Source of the DNA: Bacteroidota bacterium
Lineage (GTDB): Bacteria > Bacteroidota > Bacteroidia > Chitinophagales > Chitinophagaceae
NCBI GenBank assembly: GCA_016183765.1
Contig: JACPEA010000010.1
Location: 124,001 to 188,000 of the forward strand
DNA length: 64,000 nucleotides
Reading direction: 5' to 3'
The translations under genes were made by a program, and so were the position numbers. Shown one piece after another: positions 25,303 to 33,851 of this stretch (the stretch's first letter is position 1; each line of letters starts with the position of its first letter). Under the pieces are notes generated by a model, which worked only from the letters and a program-made list of their open reading frames with translations, ran no database searches and was not told where the DNA came from.

Positions 25303-25551
25303 ATAAACAAAAATAACAGAATCAACGGCAAAACCGTGTCGTAATTTTTAAAAGGTCATTAGGCTTAAAGGACGGCAAATCAACGCCATTCCCGGTTAAA
25401 AGAGGTTGAAAGCGAGGCGAATAGCGATTTAACAGAACATTCGCGCTGTTTTAACGAACAATAACGCTATCCACAGGTCTTAATAAATAGTGTTGCCGTG
25501 GAAAATGTTTTATAAGTATATTGGCTTAAATTAACATTAAATCCCCCGCGT

Positions 25552-25632
25552 ATGTTAGTATTTGTACTGGTTGTTGTATACCTGGTATGCCTGTATATGG
25601 CGTATAAAGGTGCGGCAACAGCCGAAGAATGA
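25552..25632 (+). CDS. Possible 26-residue single-span membrane peptide
   Basis: An ATG at 25552 opens a 26-codon frame that is almost a pure membrane helix (MLVFVLVVVYLVCLYMAYKG) followed by a polar tail AATAEE. Upstream there is TTG (25493-25495), 21 bp, and TATATTGG (25517-25524), one mismatch from the -7 consensus. The size and shape resemble small membrane subunits such as KdpF, but no kdp or oxidase genes are near, so no family is claimed. It lies in an otherwise empty 536-bp divergent gap between gatC and the FadN-like gene. Confidence 0.4.
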   Translation: MLVFVLVVVYLVCLYMAYKGAATAEE

Positions 25633-25671
25633 CCAACCACTGTATTCACCAAATGAGTTGAGTACTCCCCA

Positions 25672-25710
25672 TAGTTAACTGTATTACCCCCCAGGTACCA
25701 CAGTTAACTA
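25672..25710. promoter_or_regulatory. Operator-like inverted repeat of AGTTAACT
   Basis: TAGTTAACTG (25672-25681) and CAGTTAACTA (25701-25710) are perfect inverted copies with a centre-to-centre distance of 29 bp. Each contains a palindrome. They lie between the small frame at 25552 and the FadN-like gene. Confidence 0.45.
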
Positions 25711-25797
25711 TTTTCATTTTACTCCTTCCGTTTCATTTTACCGCAATAATATCTTCCAGGTGCCCCTTATAAAAAAAATTGCCCCTATTTGCACAAA

Positions 25798-25813
25798 TTA
25801 GTTGCATAACTAA
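25798..25813. promoter_or_regulatory. Palindrome TTAGTT-GCAT-AACTAA upstream of the FadN-like gene
   Basis: A perfect 6-bp dyad with a 4-bp centre, ending 25 bp before the start codon at 25839. Size and position fit a repressor operator (MarR or TetR type) controlling beta-oxidation. No regulator gene is adjacent. Confidence 0.45.
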
Positions 25814-25838
25814 CTATTTTTACACAAAGCATTGTCTT

Positions 25839-28214
25839 ATGAAACGATCTATCCGGAAAGTGGCTGTTTTAGGTAGTGGTGTAATGGGCTCGCGTATTGC
25901 CTGTCATTTTGCAGGCATTGGTGTGCAGGTATTGTTGCTCGACATGGTACCCAAAAGTGCCGAAGAAAGCACCCGCCCCGCCGAACGTAACAAACTGGTG
26001 AACGACGCATTGCAGGCGGCTGTCAAAAGCAACCCCTCACCCGTATTCACCAAAGACGTGGCAAAACACATCACTACAGGCAATTTCGACGATAACATGA
26101 AAGATATTGCAGGCTGCGACTGGATCATCGAAGTGGTGGTGGAGCGACTGGATATCAAACAACTGATCTACGAAAAAGTAGAAAAGTTCCGTAAGCCTGG
26201 CACCCTGGTCACTTCCAATACATCGGGCATACCCATTCATATGATGGCCGAAGGCAGAAGTGACGATTTCAAGAAACATTTCTGCGGCTCCCACTTCTTT
26301 AACCCGCCGCGTTACCTGCGGCTGCTTGAGATCATTCCTACCCCACATACCGACCCTGAAATTGTTGACTTCCTGCTGCACTACGGTGATCTGTACCTGG
26401 GCAAGACCACCGTACTGTGCAAAGACACCCCTGCGTTCATTGCCAACCGTATCGGCGTGTTCAGCATCATGAGCATTTTCCATATCATGGACCAACTGGG
26501 ACTGAGTATTGATGAAGTGGATGCATTAACCGGCCCCATCATCGGCCGTCCCAAATCGGCCACATTCCGCACAGCGGATGTAGTAGGTATCGATACCCTG
26601 GTGAAAGTGGCCAAAGGGGTTGCAGATAACTGTCCCAATGATGAGGCCAAAGCTATTTTTACCATCCCCGCATGGCTGGATACCGTGGTGAACAATAACT
26701 GGCTGGGCGATAAAACAGGCCAGGGATTCTTCAAAAAAACCAAATCAGCCGCAGGCAAAGAGATCCTGACCCTGAACCTGCAGACCATGGAATATGGCCC
26801 GAGGAGCAAACCCAAATTTGCCAGTATCGATGCCGCCAAACCCGTGGAGGACCTGAAACAGCGTATCAAGATGTTGTCGGCTTCTCCGGATAAAGCAGGC
26901 GAGTTCTACCGTCAGTTCCATTTCTCCTTGTTCTCCTATATCTCGCACCGTATCCCTGAGATCAGCGACGAGATCTATCGTCTCGACGATGCGATGATGG
27001 CCGGTTTTGGCTGGGAGATCGGCGCTTTTGAAAGCTGGGATACGCTTGGCGTGGCCAAAACCGTAGCAGCCATGAAAGCTGCCGGTTACTCCGTAGCAGC
27101 CTGGGTAGATGAGATGCTTGCCGGTGGCGCCACCAGTTTTTATAAAGTGGAAAACGGCAAACGGATGTATTACGATGTGCCGACCAAAACATACAAAGCC
27201 ATGCCGGGTGGCGATGCATTTATCATCCTCAATCACCATGCAGACAAACTGGTATGGCAGAACAGCGCCTGCCGCCTGTACGATATCGGCGATGGGGTGG
27301 CAGGTTTTGAATGGAGTACCAAGATGAACAGCATTGGCGGTGAAGTACTGGAAGGATTGAACAAAGCCATTACGACAGCGGAAGAAAAATTCAAGGGACT
27401 GGTGATCGCCAACGACGGGCCAAATTTCAGTGCGGGCGCCAATGTAGGCATGATCTTCATGCTGGCCATTGAACAGGAATACGATGAACTGGATATGGCC
27501 ATCCGCATGTTCCAGAACAGCATGATGCGGGTACGCTACTCATCAGTACCGGTGGTTACCGCACCGCATGGCTTATCACTGGGCGGTGGTTGCGAGATCA
27601 ACCTGCATGCCGACAAGATCTGTGCAGCAGCAGAGACCTATATCGGACTGGTGGAACTGGGGGTTGGACTGATCCCCGGCGGCGGCGGAACCAAAGAGTT
27701 CGCATTACGTGCCGGTGATGAACTGCACGAAGATGAACCCGAGACCGTAACCCTGAAAAACCGGTTCTTCGCTATTGCCACGGCCAAAGTAGCCACATCG
27801 GCACAGGAAGGTTTTGATATGGGCATCTTACGCAAAGGACATGATGAAGTAGTGATGAATACGGGCCGCAGGATCGCAGAAGCCAAGAAATCGGTGATCG
27901 AGATCTATGATCAGGGTTATTCAATGCCGCAACCCCGGAAGGACGTAAAAGTAATGGGTCGCCAGGGACTGGGCGCCATGCTGGCCGGTATTAACGGTAT
28001 GTGGCGGGGTGGTTATGCAACCGATCATGATGCCGTGGTAGCACGCAAGCTGGCTTATGTCATGTGCGGCGGCGACCTGAGCAACCAGAGCCTGGTAAGT
28101 GAACAATACCTGCTTGACCTGGAGAGGGAAGCATTCCTGAGTCTCTGCGGCGAAAAGAAAACACTGGAAAGGATCCAGAGTGTTTTAAAAAGTGGCAGAC
28201 CTGTCAGGAACTAG
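25839..28214 (+). CDS. 3-hydroxyacyl-CoA dehydrogenase / enoyl-CoA hydratase fusion, FadN-like
   Basis: 791 residues from the ATG at 25839 (MKRSIRKVAVLGSGVMGSRI). The NAD-binding GSGVMG is at 12-17, the dehydrogenase body runs to about 410 (SHFFNPPRYLRLLEIIPTP carries the catalytic His) and a crotonase-type domain follows from about 465 (GPNFSAGANVG, then HGLSLGGGCEINLHADK and GLIPGGGGTKEFA). The order, dehydrogenase first and hydratase second, is that of Bacillus FadN and the reverse of E. coli FadB. It acts on 3-hydroxyacyl-CoA in fatty-acid beta-oxidation. Thiolase and acyl-CoA dehydrogenase genes are not adjacent on the visible side; a hairpin ends the unit. Confidence 0.93.
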   Translation: MKRSIRKVAVLGSGVMGSRIACHFAGIGVQVLLLDMVPKSAEESTRPAERNKLVNDALQAAVKSNPSPVFTKDVAKHITTGNFDDNMKDIAGCDWIIEVVVERLDIKQLIYEKVEKFRKPGTLVTSNTSGIPIHMMAEGRSDDFKKHFCGSHFFNPPRYLRLLEIIPTPHTDPEIVDFLLHYGDLYLGKTTVLCKDTPAFIANRIGVFSIMSIFHIMDQLGLSIDEVDALTGPIIGRPKSATFRTADVVGIDTLVKVAKGVADNCPNDEAKAIFTIPAWLDTVVNNNWLGDKTGQGFFKKTKSAAGKEILTLNLQTMEYGPRSKPKFASIDAAKPVEDLKQRIKMLSASPDKAGEFYRQFHFSLFSYISHRIPEISDEIYRLDDAMMAGFGWEIGAFESWDTLGVAKTVAAMKAAGYSVAAWVDEMLAGGATSFYKVENGKRMYYDVPTKTYKAMPGGDAFIILNHHADKLVWQNSACRLYDIGDGVAGFEWSTKMNSIGGEVLEGLNKAITTAEEKFKGLVIANDGPNFSAGANVGMIFMLAIEQEYDELDMAIRMFQNSMMRVRYSSVPVVTAPHGLSLGGGCEINLHADKICAAAETYIGLVELGVGLIPGGGGTKEFALRAGDELHEDEPETVTLKNRFFAIATAKVATSAQEGFDMGILRKGHDEVVMNTGRRIAEAKKSVIEIYDQGYSMPQPRKDVKVMGRQGLGAMLAGINGMWRGGYATDHDAVVARKLAYVMCGGDLSNQSLVSEQYLLDLEREAFLSLCGEKKTLERIQSVLKSGRPVRN

Positions 28215-28243
28215 AACATAACATATTCTCTATTCTTATAAGA

Positions 28244-28279
28244 GGGGCATACCAGCAGATAATCTGGTGTGCCCTTTCT
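28244..28279 (+). terminator. Hairpin terminator after the FadN-like gene
   Basis: GGGCATACCAG and CTGGTGTGCCC form an 11-bp stem with one G-T pair around an 8-nt loop, followed by TTTCTGTTT. It also lies before the stop of the convergent gene at 28298. Confidence 0.8.
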
Positions 28280-28297
28280 GTTTAGAGCAAGTATGCA

Positions 28298-28840
28298 TCA
28301 TGCCGACAATAGCAGTTTCAAACTGAAATAGGTGCCGGCATCCCCACCACCAGTATACACCAGTTCACTGTTCATATCCTGCAGTAGCCTACGGCAGAGA
28401 GTAATAACAGAGTCGGATAATTTTGTGGTAACAACAACGGGCACTTCTATTTCGACGATACAGTTTTCCTCGCCCCGGGTAAGGTATATGCGGACCGGTT
28501 CGCCCCGAAGTTGGTCGGCCAGGTAATGAAAGATCAGCATCAGTACCTCTTTCAGAAAAAAAGGATCGGCCTGCACCGATATTGATTCGGGTGGCACATG
28601 CAACTGAATGGGCAACCCCGGTTCCTGTTGAAGCAATAAAGATACCAGCAACTCTTCGAGCAAGGGTTTAACAGGTACGGGCTGGCTATCATAACGCAAG
28701 ACCAGTTTGCCGGCAGTATCCTCACTACCCATCCGTTTCTCGATATTGCTCACCAATACCGCTTCATAAGGTAAGGGCGCTGCCTGTTTCAGGTCGTTCA
28801 GTATCACACCCAGGTCCCTACTGTAAAAACGGTTACGCAT
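28298..28840 (-). CDS. Protein with a degenerate histidine-kinase-like ATPase domain
   Basis: 180 residues, no signal peptide and no membrane span. The C-terminal two thirds follow a sensor-kinase ATPase domain. ADPFFLKEVLMLIFHYLADQ (91-110) is in the place of the N-box, normally D-x-x-x-L-x-x-VL-x-N-L-x-x-N-A, but both asparagines are absent (Phe104, Ala108). GGGDAGTYFSLKLLL (164-178) resembles the last glycine box. There is no phospho-acceptor histidine motif and no G1 box. It could be a non-catalytic partner or scaffold derived from a kinase, or a protein on its way to loss. The reading frame is intact over its full length. Confidence 0.6.
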   Translation of the reverse strand: MRNRFYSRDLGVILNDLKQAAPLPYEAVLVSNIEKRMGSEDTAGKLVLRYDSQPVPVKPLLEELLVSLLLQQEPGLPIQLHVPPESISVQADPFFLKEVLMLIFHYLADQLRGEPVRIYLTRGEENCIVEIEVPVVVTTKLSDSVITLCRRLLQDMNSELVYTGGGDAGTYFSLKLLLSA

Positions 28841-28983
28841 GGAAAGTAAGATACAAAATAGCGATGTACTTGCCGGAACCTATCTTTTTTACCGCTTATA
28901 AACAAAGAATAAGGACTTATCAATATTGCCGATATTTTTCTGATAACTGAGTATCTTCGGAAGACATCCTTAAACAAGGTTAT

Positions 28984-29880
28984 ATGCAACCTGTACTAAC
29001 GCTGAATGGCATTTCCAAGTCTTATGGTAAGATCCAGGCATTGAAAAACGTTGCTTTTGAAGTACCGGAAGCTGCGGTCTTCGGCATCCTCGGACCCAAT
29101 GGCAGCGGCAAGACCACGATGCTGAGCATCATACTCGATATCCTGAAAGCAGACGCCGGCAGTTTTGCCTGGTTTGGCAAACCCGGTACTCCTGAGACAC
29201 GCAAACAGATCGGCTCTTTGCTGGAAACACCGAATTTTTACCATTACCTGTCTGCCGTTGATAACCTCAACATCACCCATGCCATCAGCGGGCGTGGCAG
29301 TGCAGCAGATATAGACCACGTATTGGAGATCGTAAAATTATCCGAACGGAAGCGAAGCCGCTTCAGTGCCTACAGTCTTGGTATGAAACAAAGGCTAGCC
29401 ATCGCCGCCGCCTTACTGGGCGATCCGCAGGTATTGGTATTTGATGAACCCACCAACGGACTGGACCCCGTAGGCATTGCAGAGATCAGGGAATTGATCA
29501 GGGAACTGGCAAGGCGCGGCAAGACCATCATCATGGCCAGCCACCTGCTGGATGAAGTAGAAAAAGTATGCACCCATGTGGCCATCCTCAAAAAAGGGAC
29601 CCTGCTAACTGCAGGACCGGTAGATGAGGTCCTGACCAATGAAGATATTGTAGAACTCTCCTGCAGTAACCCGATACACCTGCACGATCTGCTGATCGGT
29701 TTTCCGGGGCATACCCATATCAAACTGGAAGGGAACAAGGTTCAACTTTTCTTCCCCATCGGCACTGCGCCCATGGAAGGTATCAACCGGTACTGCTTTG
29801 AGAAAGGTATCACGCTGAACCTGCTTTTTGCTAAGAAGAAAAGTCTGGAAACCAAATTCTTTGAATTAACCAACGACTAA
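28984..29880 (+). CDS. ABC-2 type transporter ATP-binding protein
   Basis: 298 residues. Walker A is GPNGSGKT (about 36-43), the Q-loop region LLETPNFYHYLSAVDNL, the signature YSLGMKQRLAIAAALL, Walker B VLVFDEPTNGLDPVG and the switch His in IIMASHLLDEVE. SLGMKQRL in place of SGGQ is typical of the CcmA/NatA/BcrA-like group that pairs with ABC-2 permeases. The C-terminal ~80 residues are the usual regulatory extension. The permease gene starts 10 bp downstream, so the two form one exporter. Substrate unknown (antibiotic, lipid or sodium are all known in this group). Confidence 0.92.
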   Translation: MQPVLTLNGISKSYGKIQALKNVAFEVPEAAVFGILGPNGSGKTTMLSIILDILKADAGSFAWFGKPGTPETRKQIGSLLETPNFYHYLSAVDNLNITHAISGRGSAADIDHVLEIVKLSERKRSRFSAYSLGMKQRLAIAAALLGDPQVLVFDEPTNGLDPVGIAEIRELIRELARRGKTIIMASHLLDEVEKVCTHVAILKKGTLLTAGPVDEVLTNEDIVELSCSNPIHLHDLLIGFPGHTHIKLEGNKVQLFFPIGTAPMEGINRYCFEKGITLNLLFAKKKSLETKFFELTND

Positions 29881-29890
29881 AACACTGCCC

Positions 29891-30715
29891 ATGTTTGCCC
29901 TGATCAAAATTGAATGGCTCAAAATAAAAAAGTACCCTGCCTTCTGGTGGATGCTGGGTATTGTGGCGCTCACCTATCCTGGTATCAATTCGATGGCTTA
30001 TGTGGGGTACCTGAAAGCCACTACCGGGAAATCGCTTAGTAATAACCTGGCAAAAATGTTTTTGGGCAACCCTTTTGCCTTCCCGGATGCCTGGCATTCC
30101 GTTGCCTATTTTTCATCATTTTTCATCCTGCTGCCTTCGATTCTGGTGATCATGATGGTGACCAATGAATATACTTTCCGCACCCATCGTCAGAACATCA
30201 TTGATGGCTGGAGCAGGTCGCAGTACATCACCAGCAAACTGTTTGATGTACTGATCATTGCTGTCATCGTTACACTGGTATATGTCTTGGCGGCAGCGGG
30301 GTTTGGTGTTTATGCAGACAGTACTTCTGTAAACCGCTGGACAGAAGGCCTGCAGTTCATCCCCTTATTCCTCTTACAAACCTTTGCGCAGTTATCTATC
30401 GCATTCCTGTTAGGTTACCTGATCAAAAAAGCATTTATTGCGTTGGGTATCTTCCTGTTTTATTATCTCATTATAGAAAATATTGCGGTTACCTATGCCC
30501 GGTTTAAAATGAATGATATCGGCAGGTTCCTTCCTTTTGAAATGTCTGACCGTTTAATACCCGCACCACCTTTCTTCAGCCGGATGGGTAAGGATGCCAA
30601 AGAAGCGTATACCCGTTTGATCGATCTGATCCCCGAGCATGTGGCGTATACGATCGTCCTGACGATCCTCATCTGGATCATCTGTTATGCGATACATAAA
30701 AGAAGGGACCTGTAA
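29891..30715 (+). CDS. ABC-2 type transporter permease
   Basis: 274 residues with six likely membrane spans: near 16-38, 74-94 (SVAYFSSFFILLPSILVIMM), 118-140, 155-178, 183-200 and 247-268. The EYTFRTHRQNIIDGWSRSQY loop after span 2 is the coupling-helix motif of BcrB/NatB-like permeases. It forms the membrane part of the exporter with the ATPase 10 bp upstream. The stop at 30715 is 5 bp from the stop of the convergent epimerase gene, with no terminator between them. Confidence 0.88.
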   Translation: MFALIKIEWLKIKKYPAFWWMLGIVALTYPGINSMAYVGYLKATTGKSLSNNLAKMFLGNPFAFPDAWHSVAYFSSFFILLPSILVIMMVTNEYTFRTHRQNIIDGWSRSQYITSKLFDVLIIAVIVTLVYVLAAAGFGVYADSTSVNRWTEGLQFIPLFLLQTFAQLSIAFLLGYLIKKAFIALGIFLFYYLIIENIAVTYARFKMNDIGRFLPFEMSDRLIPAPPFFSRMGKDAKEAYTRLIDLIPEHVAYTIVLTILIWIICYAIHKRRDL

Positions 30716-30720
30716 TACTG

Positions 30721-31650
30721 TTAGCCCGCAAGCAGGTGATCGAGTGCTTTATCGATAACCGGATAGCTGAAGTCGAAACCGGCCTGCTGAATTTTACGGG
30801 CACTTACATGGGCGCTTTTGAGCACTTCAATGCTCATTTCGCCCAATACAATCTTCAATACAAACGCCGGAACATACACCGGTATATAAAAACGTCCGCG
30901 AAGTTTTTGGGCAATAGTCAGCGTGAGGGTCTTATTGGTCACAGGATTCGGCGCAACTGCATTGTAGGCCCCAGCCAGCGAATGGTTCTCAACAGCAAAC
31001 AAAAACATGCTGCAAAGATCCTCTACATGGATCCAGCTAACTACCTGGTTACCGTTACCCAGGATGGCCGCCACGCCACCCATGACCGGTTTCCGGAATT
31101 CTGCCAGTGCTCCACCCCGATCACTCAGAACAATGCCAGTTCTTAATTTCACCAGGCGTTTACCTAAACCAGTCACCGGTTCTATGCTGGCTTCCCATTG
31201 GCGGCAGGTTTCGCCCAGAAAAGCGGTATCGGCTGGCGCCTCTTCCGTAAAGCCCTCTTTCAGGCTCCTGGGCGTATCTGGCCCGTACCAACCAATGGCG
31301 GAGCTACTGATCACTGACTGAACCTTATTAGGATATTCCTTCAATGCTTTTACGATCAGCGCACTGCTTTCTGTACGGCTACGCAGGATCTCCTGCTTGC
31401 GTGCCTGGCTCCAGCGTTTATCCGCAACACCAGCGCCTGCCAGGTGGATGATGTGATCTGCTTTTCCGATGGCATCCCGGTCAATTGCCTGCGCATCTAT
31501 ATCCCAATTGGCATAACTAACACCTGGCGATGGGTGATGTTTTGTTGTATCTCTTGTAAGGATAATCACGTCATATCCTCTGTCTGCCAGCATTTCCGTT
31601 AAGCGGGTACCGATCATGCCTGTGCCACCTGTAATCAGTATGGTTGCCAT
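30721..31650 (-). CDS. TIGR01777-family NAD(P)-binding epimerase (SDR39U1/YfcH-like)
   Basis: 309 residues, extended short-chain dehydrogenase. MATILITGGTGMIGTRLTEM gives the TGGTGxIG nucleotide motif, HLAGAGVADKRW is the family hallmark, and SSAIGWYGP holds the Ser and Tyr of the active site (Tyr-x3-Lys is not conserved in this group). The C-terminal DUF1731 domain has the pattern KSAHVSARKIQQAGFDFSYP. Related proteins influence cell division or lipid metabolism in a few bacteria, but the substrate is unknown. It lies downstream of ftsZ on the same strand, separated by the ftsZ terminator. Confidence 0.92.
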   Translation of the reverse strand: MATILITGGTGMIGTRLTEMLADRGYDVIILTRDTTKHHPSPGVSYANWDIDAQAIDRDAIGKADHIIHLAGAGVADKRWSQARKQEILRSRTESSALIVKALKEYPNKVQSVISSSAIGWYGPDTPRSLKEGFTEEAPADTAFLGETCRQWEASIEPVTGLGKRLVKLRTGIVLSDRGGALAEFRKPVMGGVAAILGNGNQVVSWIHVEDLCSMFLFAVENHSLAGAYNAVAPNPVTNKTLTLTIAQKLRGRFYIPVYVPAFVLKIVLGEMSIEVLKSAHVSARKIQQAGFDFSYPVIDKALDHLLAG

Positions 31651-31693
31651 TCTGTTGATTTTTCACAGCGTTTTTGCTGCTTTGCGGGGGATA

Positions 31694-31717
31694 GCTCGCG
31701 AAGGCGCAAAGGCGCAG
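31694..31717. repeat. CTCGCGAAGGCGCAAAGGCGCAG element
   Basis: A short run of GCG(A)AAGGCGCAAAGGCGC in the spacer between ftsZ and the epimerase gene. Similar GCAAAG/GCGGAGACGC wording appears at 54593-54617. Confidence 0.5.
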
Positions 31718-31802
31718 TTGTTGTTTTGCAAAGATCAGACTTATCGATCAGAATCAACACAGTGTTTGCAGATCTGTTGGCAATATCCTTTATAGGTGTT
31801 CA

Positions 31803-31830
31803 ACAAAAACCCCCGGTTATTCACCGGGGG
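31803..31830 (-). terminator. Rho-independent terminator of the dcw operon after ftsZ
   Basis: On the minus strand CCCCCGGT (31823-31830 complement) pairs with ACCGGGGG around a 5-nt loop, followed by TTTTTGTTG. It lies about 50 bp after the ftsZ stop and closes the long dcw transcript. Confidence 0.9.
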
Positions 31831-31878
31831 CCACAACTAAAATCACCATTTTAAAACACAACTATCGCAAGCAAGGGA

Positions 31879-33780
31879 TTAGTCTGGTTTTTTACCGTCC
31901 AGGAACGTGTTGATCGTTGAGATCTGCGTCTGGTCGTTCTCATCCTTACCCACCGTGTATTTGCTGTAGAAGTTCTCTACAGAAGTCAGCGTATTGCCAA
32001 ACAGTTCCATATTACGGCGTACATAAGCGGGCACTGCATCAAACTCATTATTGGCATCGGCTGCATTATTCATGTTGAACGACAGGTTACGGAGTTTCTG
32101 GATCCTTTCTGCTGCCCTTTTCTTCTGCTCTTCTGCTTCATCAAAACTATCTTCCTGGAAAGCAGCCTGCATAACAGGGTGCGCTACCGGGGCCGGCGTA
32201 ACCGCCAGTTCCTTTTCCACCAGTTGAAATTCCAGATCCGACTCTTCCGCTTTGCTTACGGGTGCGGGCTGGGACTGTGGTTCTGGTTTTGGGGTCTCCA
32301 CTACCTGAACCGGGGCTGGTATCGCCTGATGCACAGGCATCTCAGGCTCTGCATAAATATTCAGCGGTTTACTCAGAAAACTCATGGTAGTAATGGGAGC
32401 CTGTGGTTCTTCTTTCTCAGTTACCTCGAAACTGGTCAGCTCTTCCATAACTGTTTTGGGAACATATACTTCTGCAACAGGTTCTTCCACTTTTACTTCC
32501 TGAGTGATCTCGGTGCTCAGCTCAAACTGCAATACGCTGGTCTCTTTCTCTTCAGCTACTTCTTCATATACCTGTATTGGGCTTGACGTGAATTCCGGTT
32601 TGCTGAATACGGTCAGCATATCTTCCAGCGGCATTCTCTCCTGCATGCTGGGAGCCAGTTGGTCATGGGGTTCTTCCACCACCGGAGCCGGCGCAGGTGC
32701 TACCGCTTCCTTTACAGCAGTTACTGCGGCTGGTGTTTCTGTTTCCAGTACCATCACGATCTTCTCCGGTTGCGGTTCCACTTTTTTGGCCTGCACGGGT
32801 TTGGCAAAAGGATCTTTGTGCTCAAACCCTGTCGCGATCAAAGTGATGCCGATCTTCTTATCCAGTGTAGGATCATAACCCATACCCACGATCACGTCGG
32901 TATTTTCACCGGCCTGCATACGCAGGTGGTTATTGATGATCTCCAGTTCGTCCATGGTGCACTCGTGTTCACCTTCGGCGCTGTTGATATTGATCAGTAT
33001 CCATTTGGCTCCGCGGATATCGTTATCATTCAGCAGGGGAGATGACAAAGCCTCTTCTATGGCACGCTGGGCGCGGTCTTCCCCTTCCAGCTCGGCCTTA
33101 CCAAGAATAGCTACACCGCCATTCTTCATTACGGTACACACATCGGCGAAATCGACGATGATATGCCCGCGGCTGTTGATGATATCCGTGATACATTTGG
33201 CAGCAGTAGCCAGTACATTATCTGCCTTGCCAAATGCTTCCTTCATTTTCAGGTTACCATACTGCATGCGCAGTTTATCGTTGCTGATCACCAGCAGGGT
33301 ATCTACATAGGGCTTCAATGCCATGATACCTTCTTCCGCCTGTTGGTGACGGCGGGGACCTTCGAATCCGAAGGGTGTGGTAACAATACCCACAGTAAGA
33401 ATGCCCAGCTCTTTACAGATCTGCGCAATGATAGGAGCGCCGCCGGTACCGGTACCGCCACCCATACCCACGGTAATGAATGCCATTTTGGTATTCACTT
33501 CCAGGATACGGTTGATCTCTTCCAGGGATTCTTCTGTTGCTTTTTTACCTACTTCGGGATTGGCTCCGGCACCCAGTCCCTGTGTAAGGTGTGGTCCGAG
33601 CTGAATTTTATTGGGAATATTACTTTGTTCGATGGCTTTCGCATCCGTATTACAGATGATGAAATCTACACCTTCGATATTCTGTTCAAACATGAAGTTT
33701 ACGGCGTTACTTCCACCTCCGCCCACACCCAACACTTTGATGATGGATGATTTCTGTTTGGGAAGATCGAAATGAATCAT
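31879..33780 (-). CDS. ftsZ: Cell division protein FtsZ with a long C-terminal linker
   Basis: 633 residues, far above the usual ~380-400. The GTPase core (1-320) has GVGGGGSNAV near 18-27, the tubulin signature GGGTGTG (107-113) and the T7 loop VDFADVCTVM. From about 325 to 565 there is a disordered, acidic linker rich in Pro, Val and Glu. The tail has QKKRAAERIQKLRNLSFNMN, then VPAYVRRNMEL, the Bacteroidota C-terminal motif, and ends in FLDGKKPD. FtsZ polymerises into the Z-ring and recruits the divisome through FtsA, encoded 71 bp upstream. It is the last gene of the dcw cluster. Confidence 0.97.
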   Translation of the reverse strand: MIHFDLPKQKSSIIKVLGVGGGGSNAVNFMFEQNIEGVDFIICNTDAKAIEQSNIPNKIQLGPHLTQGLGAGANPEVGKKATEESLEEINRILEVNTKMAFITVGMGGGTGTGGAPIIAQICKELGILTVGIVTTPFGFEGPRRHQQAEEGIMALKPYVDTLLVISNDKLRMQYGNLKMKEAFGKADNVLATAAKCITDIINSRGHIIVDFADVCTVMKNGGVAILGKAELEGEDRAQRAIEEALSSPLLNDNDIRGAKWILININSAEGEHECTMDELEIINNHLRMQAGENTDVIVGMGYDPTLDKKIGITLIATGFEHKDPFAKPVQAKKVEPQPEKIVMVLETETPAAVTAVKEAVAPAPAPVVEEPHDQLAPSMQERMPLEDMLTVFSKPEFTSSPIQVYEEVAEEKETSVLQFELSTEITQEVKVEEPVAEVYVPKTVMEELTSFEVTEKEEPQAPITTMSFLSKPLNIYAEPEMPVHQAIPAPVQVVETPKPEPQSQPAPVSKAEESDLEFQLVEKELAVTPAPVAHPVMQAAFQEDSFDEAEEQKKRAAERIQKLRNLSFNMNNAADANNEFDAVPAYVRRNMELFGNTLTSVENFYSKYTVGKDENDQTQISTINTFLDGKKPD

Positions 33781-33851
33781 AGCGTACTTTTTAAATTGAA
33801 TTAACGGGTTTCTTAGAAGGAGTTTGGGTACTAACGATGATCAGCACCGTT

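Noticed and set aside
25467-25475. CTATCCACA, one mismatch from a DnaA box
   Set aside because: Isolated, with no second box nearby; expected by chance in a window this size.
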